A stretch of DNA of 64,000 nt, taken from NCBI GenBank assembly GCA_017634385.1, contig JAGBNN010000002.1, positions 124,001-188,000 of the forward strand, in the 5' to 3' direction. Numbering within the stretch: position 1 is the stretch's first letter; each line of letters opens with the position of its first letter. Under the pieces are notes generated by a model. That model saw only the letters and a program-made list of their open reading frames with translations, was not told where the DNA came from and searched no databases. Source of the stretch: Bacilli bacterium. Lineage in GTDB: Bacteria; Bacillota_I; Bacilli_A; RF39; UBA660. Made by a program: the position numbers and the translations under genes. Shown here one piece after another: positions 53,236 through 62,456 of this stretch.

Positions 53236-54252
53236 CTAAAATAATGATTTACGTTTATATATTCCTACACCTGGTAAAGTATATACTTTTAATTTAGCTT
53301 TACCTTTTACTTTTATAACACATAAACCGTTTACTACAACATCTTCCATAGAATCTACTTCCACTGTAGTTGTATTTAATTCAAGTCCTCTCTTATTTGT
53401 CATAGTATTTATTCTACTAACAATTATATCATTCGACAAATAAAATGTAAAACTATTTTTCTCCCCATTTACATACTCTATACGTAGTAATTTGTCTACT
53501 AATATACTCATACCTTCAACAAGCTGATATGTTATAGGTCTTATTTCTTTATTAGGCATTACTTTCTTTAATTGTTTTGCCGAAATATAATTAGATATAT
53601 TATCTTTTTCAATAAAACCTGGTGTATCTATTAATGTAAGTTCTTCATTAATTTCTATTTCATTTGTATTTATTGTAGTTGATGGAAGTATACTTGTTGT
53701 TATATTTAAATCAAGATCTGAATAATTCTTTATAAATTTATTAATTAATGTACTTTTACCTGAATTAGTATTTCCACATATATATACATTTTTACTTGTT
53801 TTATTTTTCATTATAGATTTATATAATTTATCGATATTATGTCCTGTTTTACTACTTACTATTATTTTATCAATTACATTCTTATTAAAATTATATTCAT
53901 TTATTTTACTTAATATTTTACTTTCTTTTGTAGACTCAGGTATTACATCGTATTTTGTTATTACTAATATTATTTTATTTTTTATATATTTATTTATCAT
54001 TCTTATTGAACTATTTATATTAAATATATCTACTAAAAATAATACTAAATCATCTGTTTTATCAATACTCTTATATATATCTATATATTCTTCTCCATCT
54101 GTTACTACTGTTTTAAATTCACCATAATTGATTAATTTAAAACATCTTTCGCAATAATTTGCTGTTTCAAATTTTTCTTCTGGTATATATCCTATTTTAC
54201 TTTTATTTGTTGTTTGTAAAATAGCACCACATCCTAAACATTTCTTATTCAT
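53236..54252 (-). CDS. yqeH: Ribosome-biogenesis GTPase YqeH
   Basis: Circularly permuted GTPase needed for 30S assembly. 338 residues. N-terminal zinc finger CLGCGAIL...YCERC (about 4-40). Motif order is permuted: G4 ITKYD near 118, G5 SSKTG near 148, then G1 GNTNSGKST near 160 and G3 DTPG near 212. C-terminal domain has the family's PGVGIYKR end. RBS AAGGGAAG. It overlaps yqeG by 8 bases. Confidence 0.95.
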   Translation of the reverse strand: MNKKCLGCGAILQTTNKSKIGYIPEEKFETANYCERCFKLINYGEFKTVVTDGEEYIDIYKSIDKTDDLVLFLVDIFNINSSIRMINKYIKNKIILVITKYDVIPESTKESKILSKINEYNFNKNVIDKIIVSSKTGHNIDKLYKSIMKNKTSKNVYICGNTNSGKSTLINKFIKNYSDLDLNITTSILPSTTINTNEIEINEELTLIDTPGFIEKDNISNYISAKQLKKVMPNKEIRPITYQLVEGMSILVDKLLRIEYVNGEKNSFTFYLSNDIIVSRINTMTNKRGLELNTTTVEVDSMEDVVVNGLCVIKVKGKAKLKVYTLPGVGIYKRKSLF

Positions 54253-54757
54253 AATACTTCCCTTTTTCTAATATATTCTTTTTCTTATATCTTTTTAATA
54301 TTATTTTTTCAAAAAATCTCCAAAACTTAGTATATATTGGTTCTTCATCATTTATTCTATCTACAAATATAATGAATAAATTATTTCTTTTAGCTCCTAT
54401 TACATCAGTCATGATTTGATCACCTATAAATACACATTCTTCTGGTTTATATTTTTTTAATACTTTTTTATAATTTTTTTTAAGTGGTTTCATAGAACTA
54501 TAATAAACATCTACATTTAATATATCTTTTACTTTCATAAGTCTATTTGAATGTGAATTTGAAAATAAATAGCATACAAATCCTTTTTTCTTTAAATAAT
54601 CAAATAATTTTAGTGAATCTTCATTTGGCACTTTTTCTTGATAACTAATTATTGTATTATCTAAATCAAAAAATAAATATTTTTTGCCCATTTCTTTTAA
54701 TTTATCATAATTTATATCATAAATACTTTTTTTATACATATCTGGTTTGAATTTCAT
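54245..54757 (-). CDS. yqeG: YqeG-family HAD phosphatase
   Basis: 170 residues from ATG at 54757 (GGTGAT upstream); a longer frame start at 54805 would run into prsW. HAD motif I FFDLDNTIISY near 30, motif II LFSNSHSNR near 63, motif III Lys near 88 and motif IV VFIGDQIMTDVIGAKRN near 107. YqeG family members include phosphatidylglycerophosphate phosphatases. yqeG-yqeH adjacency is conserved in Bacilli. Confidence 0.9.
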   Translation of the reverse strand: MKFKPDMYKKSIYDINYDKLKEMGKKYLFFDLDNTIISYQEKVPNEDSLKLFDYLKKKGFVCYLFSNSHSNRLMKVKDILNVDVYYSSMKPLKKNYKKVLKKYKPEECVFIGDQIMTDVIGAKRNNLFIIFVDRINDEEPIYTKFWRFFEKIILKRYKKKNILEKGKYYE

Positions 54758-54770
54758 ATTTATCACCTTT

Positions 54771-55574
54771 TTAATATTGATGACTAACAATTTCAACATA
54801 TTCATCTTTAGTCATTAATTTTTGATATTTTTCATTTGAAATAAATTTTTCATTTAAGAACTTTGTCTTTTTTATAAACATAAATGATATTAAGTAAAAT
54901 GGTATAAAGAATATAATCATTGCGATTACTAACACTATATCATTACTTGAGAATTTTGTAATTACATTTGATAATGAATAATTATAGATAAAATGTATCA
55001 TAGTTGGTACTATTAAACATTTTAATAAGTTAAATAATCTTGTTTTTGTTCCCCAAGAAAATTTTTCTACACCCATATAATATCCCATAGAAATTCCACA
55101 TATTAAATGAAGTGGCACAGTTGTAATACCTCTAAGCATAGCAAGCGATCTCATAGAAGCTATATCTGGTTCATTAAACACATATATTATTGATTCAAGT
55201 GCCGCAAACGAAAGTGCTATTAAAGAAGCATATACAAATCCATCGTATACATCATCAAAATTACTATTTCTTGATATAAATAAATATAATACCAATAATT
55301 TTGAATATTCTTCTACTAATGCAAGTATTAATATCTTTACAATATTATGTGTATTATAAGAAAATAATCCTGATGATATTACTTCTAGCTTAGGAAGAAT
55401 TATTTGTCCTAATAATAATGATAAGCATATAGTAAATATACATGATCCTAAACAAAGCATTATCATATATATAGGTTCTCTTTGTTTTCTATCTGAATAT
55501 AATATTGCACTTACAAATATAATTGTTGTCAATAAAGATAATACTGTTATCGATATATAATTCCATATACTCAT
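54771..55574 (-). CDS. PrsW-family intramembrane metalloprotease
   Basis: 267 residues, about eight TMs. The PrsW core is present: ALVEEYSKLLVLYLF near 92 (the EExxK motif), FAALESIIYVFN near 122, PLHLICGISMGYYMG near 155 and PTMIHFIYNYSL near 188, giving the E-E and H metal/catalytic residues. PrsW in B. subtilis cleaves anti-sigma factor RsiW; the substrate here is unknown. RBS AGGAGG. Confidence 0.85.
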   Translation of the reverse strand: MSIWNYISITVLSLLTTIIFVSAILYSDRKQREPIYMIMLCLGSCIFTICLSLLLGQIILPKLEVISSGLFSYNTHNIVKILILALVEEYSKLLVLYLFISRNSNFDDVYDGFVYASLIALSFAALESIIYVFNEPDIASMRSLAMLRGITTVPLHLICGISMGYYMGVEKFSWGTKTRLFNLLKCLIVPTMIHFIYNYSLSNVITKFSSNDIVLVIAMIIFFIPFYLISFMFIKKTKFLNEKFISNEKYQKLMTKDEYVEIVSHQY

Positions 55575-55661
55575 ACAAATTCCTCCTATTCTTATTTTAT
55601 TATATCATTGTCATATTCTTTTTAAAACATATTTTACATGTATATTTACATTTTTGCGTAA

Positions 55662-55692
55662 AAGAAAAAAATATTCTACTTGAATATTTTTC
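55662..55692 (-). terminator. Terminator of the rnc-cdsA-rseP-fmt operon
   Basis: AAATATTCAAGTAGAATATTT with T-run on the minus strand. Confidence 0.65.
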
Positions 55693-56614
55693 CTATTAAT
55701 GAATTTTTATCTTGAATACCATTTAAATAATCTTTAACTGATACTCTCTTTTTTCCTTCTAATTGAATTTCTTTAATTAATATTTCTCCATCACTAGTTT
55801 TTATTCCTATTGAATCATTATAAATATTAATTATTTCTCCATTTTTTGCTTCTTTATTACTATTTCCTATTTGTGAAGAAAATATTTTTATCTTCTTATC
55901 ATCTAAGGTTGAATATCCTACTGGCCATGGATATAATCCTCGTATTTGATTAAATACTTCTCTAGTACTTTTATTAAAATCTATTTTTTCTTCTTCTCTA
56001 GTAATATTATATGCATATGTTACTTCATCTTCATTTTGTTTTATTCTATTATTACTACCTTCAATAATATCAGGTAATACCTTTATTATCATATTACTTC
56101 CTAAAACACTTAATTTATCAAATAATGTTCCTGCATTGTCTGTATCTAATATTGGTATTTCTTCTTGATATATAATATCTCCTGAATCCATCTTTTCATC
56201 CATGTACATTATAGTTACACCTGTCTTATCATATCCATTTATTATTGCTTTATGAATAGGTGCTCCTCCTCTTAATTTTGGAAGAAGTGATGCATGTATA
56301 TTAACGCATCCATACTTTGGACATTCTAATATTTCTTTTGGAATTATTTGACCATATGCACAAGTTATTATTATATCTGGATTTAAATCAATTATTCTTT
56401 TATAATCTTCTCTTATTTTAACTGGTTGAAATATTTCAATATTATTTTCTATAGCAAATTCTTTCACTGGAGAAAATTTTATTTCTTTTTTTCTTCCTAC
56501 CTCTTTATCAGGTTGAGTTACTACTAATATTACATCATATAATTCATTTATTTTTTCTAAAGGAGCCACACTAAAATCAGGTGTTCCCATAAATATTACT
56601 TTTATTTTTTTCAT
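55676..56614 (-). CDS. fmt: Methionyl-tRNA formyltransferase
   Basis: 312 residues. Formylates initiator Met-tRNA. Formyl-binding N-domain with MGTPDFSVAPLEKI near 10, ITCAYGQIIPKEILECP near 86, catalytic NIHASLLPKLRGGAPIHKAI near 108 (Asn-His) and MDEKMDSGD near 138. C-terminal OB domain has YPWPVGYSTL near 232. RBS GGTGAT. Last gene of the rnc-cdsA-rseP-fmt run. Confidence 0.96.
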   Translation of the reverse strand: MKKIKVIFMGTPDFSVAPLEKINELYDVILVVTQPDKEVGRKKEIKFSPVKEFAIENNIEIFQPVKIREDYKRIIDLNPDIIITCAYGQIIPKEILECPKYGCVNIHASLLPKLRGGAPIHKAIINGYDKTGVTIMYMDEKMDSGDIIYQEEIPILDTDNAGTLFDKLSVLGSNMIIKVLPDIIEGSNNRIKQNEDEVTYAYNITREEEKIDFNKSTREVFNQIRGLYPWPVGYSTLDDKKIKIFSSQIGNSNKEAKNGEIINIYNDSIGIKTSDGEILIKEIQLEGKKRVSVKDYLNGIQDKNSLIGKIFK

Positions 56615-56622
56615 ATTATCAC

Positions 56623-57651
56623 CTAAAATAATTTAATTATATCTTTTATTGTTACAAGTATCATTAATCCCATAAGTAACATAAATCCTACTAGATTAAT
56701 ATTTGTCTCTACTTTAGAATTAATTCTTGACCCTTTTATTTTTTCTATTATTAAAAATAATACTCTTCCTCCATCAAACGCTGGAAATGGAAGTAAATTC
56801 ATAAATCCTATATTTATAGATAGATATGCAGTTAAATATAATAACATTTGCATAGAACTTTTAGCAGTATCTACAACTGTGTATATTCCAACTGGTCCTG
56901 ATACACTATCAATTCCTAAATCTCCAGTAAATAAACTTTTTATTACTATTATTAATGATTTATATATTGAAATAAATTTATCTTTTGCAAATATTAATGC
57001 TGGCATTAAGCCTTTTTTAACTTCTATTTTAACTCCTATACCATAATAATAATTTCCATCTTTTTCTTTTGTAGGTTTTATCTTATATGTTTTATCATCA
57101 TTTATAGTTATGTTAATTTCAGCTTTTTTATCTTTTTCTTTAGCAAGCGCGATATATGTTTGAATATCATCATAATTATTTGTTTTATGACCATTTATTT
57201 TTGTTACTACATCACCATTTCTAACACCAGCTTTATATAAATTACCATCTTTTGGTATATCATATAAGACATTACTAGCAAATGTTGTACCATATATTAA
57301 TCCCATTATAAATAATAGTACTATTCCTAAAATAAAATTATTCATTACACCTGCAATCATTACTGATAATCTTTGAAGCCATGTCTTATTATATAATTTT
57401 TGGTTTTCTGGTATTTTTTTATCTTCATCTATATCTTCTTCACCAGCCATAGCAACATAACCACCTAGTGGAATTAATTTTATCATATATTCTGTTTCAT
57501 CATTTTTTCTTTTAAATGAAAATAATTTAGGACCAAATCCTATTGAAAACTCATATACATATACACCTGCTTTTTTAGCAAATATAAAATGTCCAAGTTC
57601 ATGAATAAATACTATTAATCCTAATATTATTATAAATATTATTATTGTCAT
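56623..57651 (-). CDS. rseP: Site-2 protease RseP/RasP
   Basis: 342 residues. Intramembrane zinc protease that cleaves anti-sigma factors and remnant signal peptides. HEXXH as IHELGHFIFAKKAG at 16-29, PLGGYVAMAGE near 62, PDZ domain about 120-200 (YKAGVRNGDVVTKINGH), and the second active-site motif NLLPFPAFDGGRVLF near 285 (Asp). Four TMs. RBS AAAGGAG. In the same operon as cdsA, as in most bacteria. Confidence 0.95.
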   Translation of the reverse strand: MTIIIFIIILGLIVFIHELGHFIFAKKAGVYVYEFSIGFGPKLFSFKRKNDETEYMIKLIPLGGYVAMAGEEDIDEDKKIPENQKLYNKTWLQRLSVMIAGVMNNFILGIVLLFIMGLIYGTTFASNVLYDIPKDGNLYKAGVRNGDVVTKINGHKTNNYDDIQTYIALAKEKDKKAEINITINDDKTYKIKPTKEKDGNYYYGIGVKIEVKKGLMPALIFAKDKFISIYKSLIIVIKSLFTGDLGIDSVSGPVGIYTVVDTAKSSMQMLLYLTAYLSINIGFMNLLPFPAFDGGRVLFLIIEKIKGSRINSKVETNINLVGFMLLMGLMILVTIKDIIKLF

Positions 57652-57662
57652 TTTCTTCTCCT

Positions 57663-58424
57663 TTATAAAATACTAAGTATTACAATATATCCCATCATTA
57701 CAAATATTATGCTATCTAGTCTATCAAGTATTCCTCCATGTCCTGGCATTATATTTGAATAATCTTTTATATCATAATAACGTTTAATTGAACTAAATAC
57801 TAAATCACCAAGTTGTCCTATTATAGATAATATTAATGTTATAATAAATGCTATTACTATTGATTCTCCTGGATTTATCATAAATACATAAAAAGCTGTT
57901 GGAAGAATAGTTCCTATAAAGCTTCCTATTACTGATCCTTCTATTGTTTTATTTGGTGATACACTTTCAATTAATTTATGTTTACCAAATAATCTTCCAC
58001 CTATATAAGCAAATGTATCTGTTAATATTGTTATCATAAATAAATATAAAAATACATTTAAATTTGCTTCTCTTATTACATAAAATTCAGTAAATACTAC
58101 TATTATTAATGATGCAAAGGCTGTTAAAAATGTACAATTTTCTATATTGTATTCTTTTCTATCATAAAATACTAATAATATAAAATATATAATTAATGTA
58201 AATAATACTTTATTTATTACATCTATATCTAAAAATATAAGTATAGGTACAAGTATTAATGATATTATTGATATTGATTTTGGTACATTTTTTAATTTTA
58301 ATACTTCTCTCATAGCAAGTAATCCTAATATTGAAACTGCTATTTCAAACCATATCCCACCAAATATTACAAGTGGTACTACTATTATTAATGCTACTAT
58401 AGCACTGATTAATCTTTGTTTCAT
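57663..58424 (-). CDS. cdsA: Phosphatidate cytidylyltransferase
   Basis: 253 residues. Makes CDP-diacylglycerol from CTP and phosphatidate. Seven or eight TMs. CDS signature at 200-250 (SSIKRYYDIKDYSNIMPGHG then GILDRLDSIIF). IGGRLFGKHKL near 140 is also typical. RBS AAGGAGG. Between rnc and rseP. No uppS is seen just upstream. Confidence 0.96.
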   Translation of the reverse strand: MKQRLISAIVALIIVVPLVIFGGIWFEIAVSILGLLAMREVLKLKNVPKSISIISLILVPILIFLDIDVINKVLFTLIIYFILLVFYDRKEYNIENCTFLTAFASLIIVVFTEFYVIREANLNVFLYLFMITILTDTFAYIGGRLFGKHKLIESVSPNKTIEGSVIGSFIGTILPTAFYVFMINPGESIVIAFIITLILSIIGQLGDLVFSSIKRYYDIKDYSNIMPGHGGILDRLDSIIFVMMGYIVILSIL

Positions 58425-58426
58425 AT

Positions 58427-59095
58427 TTATTCCTCCTTAGTAGCTTGCTTACTTAAAGCATCTTTTGCAGCTTCTTGTTCTGATTCTTTTTTGCTATTAG
58501 CTACACCTCTTCCAAGTATTACTCCATCCATTAATACAATTGATGTAAATACTTTATCATTAGATGGTCCTTCTTCTTTTTCAAGTACATATTCTACACT
58601 TTTTTTTTCAGATTGAAGTAATTCTTGAAGTGTTGATTTATAATCATGTAAGAAATAATCTTCATTATTTTCTATTGCTCGTATTACTACATCATATACA
58701 ATTTCTTTTGCTTTTTCTAGTCCATATGTTAAATATGTTGCAGCTAAGAATGCTTCAAATGTATCTGCTAATATTGCTTTTCTATTTCTACCACCTGTAG
58801 ATTCTTCACCTTTTCCCAATCTCAAATATTTTCCAAATCCTAATTTTTTAGAATATTCATATAATGCATTTTCACATACATAATTAGCTCGTATTTTTGT
58901 CATTTCCCCTTCATGTAAATGTTCGCTTACATATAAATATTCACTTACTATAAAATCTAATATCTTATCTCCTAAGAATTCTAATCTCTCATAGTCTTCA
59001 CCTTTTTTATTTTCATTTACATAAGATGAATGAGTAAATGCTCTTACAATTAATTTAGAATTTAAATCTATATTATATTTTTCTTCTATATTCAT
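58427..59095 (-). CDS. rnc: Ribonuclease III
   Basis: 222 residues from ATG at 59095 (AGTAGGTGA upstream; a GTG at 59104 overlaps the site). Double-stranded RNA endonuclease. RNase III signature ERLEFLGDKILDFIVSEYL near 38, second acid ILADTFEAFLAATYL near 110, and a C-terminal dsRBD (VVEYVLEKEEGPSNDKVFTS..., GRGVANSKKESEQEAAKDAL). Full length. Confidence 0.96.
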   Translation of the reverse strand: MNIEEKYNIDLNSKLIVRAFTHSSYVNENKKGEDYERLEFLGDKILDFIVSEYLYVSEHLHEGEMTKIRANYVCENALYEYSKKLGFGKYLRLGKGEESTGGRNRKAILADTFEAFLAATYLTYGLEKAKEIVYDVVIRAIENNEDYFLHDYKSTLQELLQSEKKSVEYVLEKEEGPSNDKVFTSIVLMDGVILGRGVANSKKESEQEAAKDALSKQATKEE

Positions 59096-59198
59096 TTTTA
59101 TCACCTACTTAATTTTAACATAATTTGACTCAAAATTAAATATTAGTATGTCATATTAATTAAATTTATGGTAAAATTATTTTAGGTACGTGATAAAT

Positions 59199-59441
59199 AT
59201 GAATAAACTAATCATAAAACTTATAAGATTATATCAAAGAATGCCTCTTGAAATGCATAAAGCATGTAGATTTACTCCTACTTGTTCTAATTACGCAATA
59301 GAAGCATATAGTAAATATAATTTTATTACTGCAACTAAGTTATCAATAAAAAGAATCCTTAGATGCAGACCTTTTGGAAAAGTTGGATATGACCCAGTAC
59401 CTGAAAAAGAATATGGAGGAACTTATGAAAAAATTAATTAA
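59199..59441 (+). CDS. yidD: Membrane protein insertion efficiency factor YidD
   Basis: 80 residues from ATG at 59199. YidD motif [18 protein letters not shown] near 24, then [18 protein letters not shown]. Amphipathic peripheral membrane protein assisting YidC insertion. It overlaps the downstream lipoprotein gene by 17 bases. An upstream GTG start at 59190 would place the start inside the ribosome site. Confidence 0.94.
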   Translation: MNKLIIKLIRLYQRMPLEMHKACRFTPTCSNYAIEAYSKYNFITATKLSIKRILRCRPFGKVGYDPVPEKEYGGTYEKIN

Positions 59442-60282
59442 AACTATTTCTTTATTTTTTATTATAATTTTATTTAGTGGTTGTGCTAAAGACTCAATGG
59501 AAGATATTACAATATATACAAGTGTTTATCCTATTGAATATATATCTAGCACTCTTTATGGAAATCATGCTGATATATTAAGTATTTATCCTAGTGATGT
59601 TAATCCATATAGTTATAAATTAACCACTAAACAAATAAATAATTATAGTAATGGAGATTTAATTATATATAATGGACTTGATAAAGAAAGAGATTATATT
59701 GTTAAGATGTTAAATAAAAATAAAAAATTAAAAATAATTGATTCAACTGCTAAAATTGAATATACAAATGGCATGGATGAAATTTGGATTAATCCATCTA
59801 GTATGATTACAGTAGCACAAAATACAAGAAATGGTTTAAAAGAATATATAACTAGTAATTACTTACAAGATGAAATTGATAAAAATTATGAAGAATTAAA
59901 ATTACAATTATCTACAATAGATGCTGATTTAAAAGAAACTGTAGCAAATGCTAAAAATGCAAATATTATTGTTGCTGATGATGATTTAACTGTTCTTTCT
60001 AAATATGGTTTAATTATTACTTCTATTGATGAAGATACAATGACTGATAAGGCATTAGCTGATGCAAAAAGTTTACTAAATAATAAAACAGTTTCATATA
60101 TATTTGTAAAAAAAGGATATACTGAAACTGAAACAATGAAATCATTAAAAGATAAATACAATGCTAAATACTTAGAAATTGATACATTAAATAATATATC
60201 TGTTGAAGATAAAAATAGTAACAAAAATTATATTACTATTATGAATGAAAATATTGATCATTTAAAAGAGGAACTATATTAG
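59425..60282 (+). CDS. ZnuA-like lipoprotein lacking the canonical metal ligands
   Basis: 285 residues from ATG at 59425, preceded by GGAGG. Lipoprotein signal with lipobox LFSGC, then a cluster-9 (metal ABC transporter) solute-binding fold: [42 protein letters not shown], and [12 protein letters not shown]. These match ZnuA landmarks, but each metal His is replaced: VxPHD reads VNPYS, DPHxWLDP reads DEIWINP, and HDAFxYL reads DDDLTVL. No ABC permease or ATPase is beside it. It is therefore unlikely to bind zinc in the usual way. Start and lipobox are clear; function is unknown. Confidence 0.82.
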   Translation: MKKLIKTISLFFIIILFSGCAKDSMEDITIYTSVYPIEYISSTLYGNHADILSIYPSDVNPYSYKLTTKQINNYSNGDLIIYNGLDKERDYIVKMLNKNKKLKIIDSTAKIEYTNGMDEIWINPSSMITVAQNTRNGLKEYITSNYLQDEIDKNYEELKLQLSTIDADLKETVANAKNANIIVADDDLTVLSKYGLIITSIDEDTMTDKALADAKSLLNNKTVSYIFVKKGYTETETMKSLKDKYNAKYLEIDTLNNISVEDKNSNKNYITIMNENIDHLKEELY

Positions 60283-60298
60283 TTCCTCTTTTTTTATT
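60266..60298. terminator. Terminator between ZnuA-like and CPBP genes
   Basis: GAGGAACTATATTAGTTCCTC with T-runs in both senses. Confidence 0.7.
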
Positions 60299-61313
60299 TC
60301 ATAAAATATAATAATATCATTCCTATTACACCAAGTGCATTTTGAAAGAAATGAAATAACATATTTGAAAATAAATTATTTGTTTTGTAATATAAACTTG
60401 CTAGATATACTCCTAATGTTGCATATACAATTACATATGCAAATTCAGCAAGTGTTTTTGAATCATCTATTACATGTAATAAACCAAATGTTATACCACT
60501 TATTAATATGAATAAATATTTACTTTTTATAAATTTTTTAAATACTCCTCTAAACATTAATTCTTCTGCAATTGGTGCATAAACAACTGCAAGTAATCCT
60601 ACAAAGATTGGATAATTATTAAACATTGATTGTAGTGTCTGTTGATTATTTGAACTTTTTAACGTAGTAAATATTTGTAATGCTAATGATAATATCATCA
60701 TTATTAATAAAGATTTTAACCATGTTTTAGCTGATAATGATACATATTCTTTAAAATAAGCTTTGAAATATTTAAAATCATGAACTAATTGTTTAAAGAA
60801 TACTCCAACCATTATAGAAAGCATTATTATATATAATAAAATCATTTGCCAAAATTCTTTTATATAATCTGATACAAAAAACATTAAGAACATACATATA
60901 ATGAATGCTATTAAACATATCCATTTATTAGTAAATTCTTTATCTTCTATCACAGGTAGCTCTCTTTTTTCGTATGCTTTCTTTTCAATTCCAGAATAAG
61001 CTAAAATAGCTAATATTCCAGATACTATATAAAATCCTAAGAAAAACATTAAAGACCAACCAAGTATTCCTTTATAATGATATGATAAATCTATTTTTTT
61101 ATTTAATGCTAATACTAATAAATATATTGCTCCGATTCCATATATAATATATGATATTATTGTAGATACTAGTAAATAATTTTGATTATAACCATTAATA
61201 TTTATTAAATCTCCTAACGAATCATCAAACATATTACTTGTTAATAATTCAAATGGTATTGCTATTATAAAGAATATTACACTAAATAATAGAAATTTCT
61301 TTTCTTTACTCAT
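60294..61313 (-). CDS. CPBP-family intramembrane protease
   Basis: 339 residues, about eight TMs. CPBP/Abi motifs: VVYAPIAEELMFRGVFKKF near 242 (EExxxR), SGITFGLLHVID near 272 (FxxxH) and LASLYYKTNNLFSNMLFHFF near 300 (HxxxN-like). Homologous to type II CAAX proteases; in Firmicutes used in bacteriocin immunity or surface processes. N-terminal half is an extra membrane region. RBS GGAGG. Confidence 0.85.
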   Translation of the reverse strand: MSKEKKFLLFSVIFFIIAIPFELLTSNMFDDSLGDLININGYNQNYLLVSTIISYIIYGIGAIYLLVLALNKKIDLSYHYKGILGWSLMFFLGFYIVSGILAILAYSGIEKKAYEKRELPVIEDKEFTNKWICLIAFIICMFLMFFVSDYIKEFWQMILLYIIMLSIMVGVFFKQLVHDFKYFKAYFKEYVSLSAKTWLKSLLIMMILSLALQIFTTLKSSNNQQTLQSMFNNYPIFVGLLAVVYAPIAEELMFRGVFKKFIKSKYLFILISGITFGLLHVIDDSKTLAEFAYVIVYATLGVYLASLYYKTNNLFSNMLFHFFQNALGVIGMILLYFMK

Positions 61314-61344
61314 ACTTCCTCCTATTCTATATATAATTATACCA

Positions 61345-61578
61345 CTATACTTTAAATGTTTCTACTAAAATTACATCTTCTCCTATTTTATTAATTTGAC
61401 TATACCTTATTTCTATTTCATCATTGCTTGAAAACAACGATGAAAACTTTTTTCTTTCTAATATAAAAGATTCTATTTTTCCATTTTCTTCATCTATTTT
61501 TACATCTATTATATTACCTATTTTTTCTCCAGTATTTATATTTATTACATCTTTATTTTGTATTTCTGATAAACGCAT
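61345..61578 (-). CDS. YlmC/YmxH-family PRC-barrel protein
   Basis: 77 residues of the PRC-barrel fold: MRLSEIQNKDVININTGEKI at the start, SFILERKKFSSLF in the middle and RYSQINKIGEDVILVET at the end. YlmC/YmxH proteins are annotated as sporulation-linked and sit beside sigG in Bacilli and Clostridia, as here. RBS TAGGTGAT. Function undetermined. Confidence 0.85.
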   Translation of the reverse strand: MRLSEIQNKDVININTGEKIGNIIDVKIDEENGKIESFILERKKFSSLFSSNDEIEIRYSQINKIGEDVILVETFKV

Positions 61579-61602
61579 AAAATCACCTAATAAATTATAT
61601 GC

Positions 61603-62379
61603 CTACTTTATTAATTTCTTTATATAATTTAATGCATTTTTTTCTATTCTAGATACTTGAGCTTGACTTATTCCTAGTTCTTCACTTATTTCCATTTGTG
61701 TTTTTCCTATTATATATCTTTGACATATTATAAATCTTTCTTTATCTTTTAATTTATTAATTGATTCATTTAATATTATTTTATCATTCCAATTACTACT
61801 AGATTCATTAGGATTTTCAATTTGATCAAACAAATATATTGTTTCTCCGCCATCATTGTATATTGGTTCAAACATACTTATGGTTCCTTTTGTGGCTTCA
61901 AGTGCACATACTATATCTACTTCATCCTCATCTATTATCTTAGAAATTTCTTCGATAGTAGCTTCTTTACCATTTTCTATCATAAATTGTTCTTTTGCCT
62001 TTAATGTTTTATATGCTATATCCTTAATACTTCTTGATATTCTTATTATATTATCATCTCTTAAATGTCTTTTTACCTCACCTACTATCATAGGTACTGC
62101 ATATGTAGAAAATTTAACGTTATAGCTTAAATCAAAATTATCTATAGCTTTTATCAAGCCTATACAACCTATTTGAAATAAATCATCCATATTATCTGTT
62201 CTATTGATGAACTTTTTTAATATACTTAACACTAATTTTAAATTTCCTTCAATTAGTTCTTTTCTTGCATTTAAATCTTTATTTTTTAATTTTAAAAATA
62301 ATTCTTTTTGTTCTTTATCATTAAGTACTTTTAAATTATTTGTAATTATTCCTGTTATTTCTACTTTATGTTTAGCCAT
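61603..62379 (-). CDS. sigG: Forespore-type sigma factor SigG
   Basis: 258 residues from ATG at 62379 (GGGTGAT upstream). The start AKHKVEITGIITNNLKVL matches SigG (Bacillus: NKVEICGVDTSKLPVL). Region 2: DLFQIGCIGLIKAIDNFDLS and VKFSTYAVPMIVGEVKRHLR; then the SigG/F-specific FEPIYNDGGETIYLFDQI near 185; region 4 QMEISEELGISQAQVSRIEK near 232. SigG drives late forespore genes. YlmC adjacency agrees. SigF is a less likely alternative because SigF lacks the MxxxKVEI start and the YlmC neighbour. Confidence 0.9.
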   Translation of the reverse strand: MAKHKVEITGIITNNLKVLNDKEQKELFLKLKNKDLNARKELIEGNLKLVLSILKKFINRTDNMDDLFQIGCIGLIKAIDNFDLSYNVKFSTYAVPMIVGEVKRHLRDDNIIRISRSIKDIAYKTLKAKEQFMIENGKEATIEEISKIIDEDEVDIVCALEATKGTISMFEPIYNDGGETIYLFDQIENPNESSSNWNDKIILNESINKLKDKERFIICQRYIIGKTQMEISEELGISQAQVSRIEKNALNYIKKLIK

Positions 62380-62426
62380 TTTTATCACCCTAAAATACTT
62401 TTGGGTTAAATAAATTTTTTTATTCA

Positions 62427-62456
62427 AAAAAAAGAGTAGATTTACTCTACTCTTAA
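62427..62456 (-). terminator. Terminator of the ABC permease gene
   Basis: AGAGTAGAGTAAATCTACTCT with T8 on the minus strand. Confidence 0.65.
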
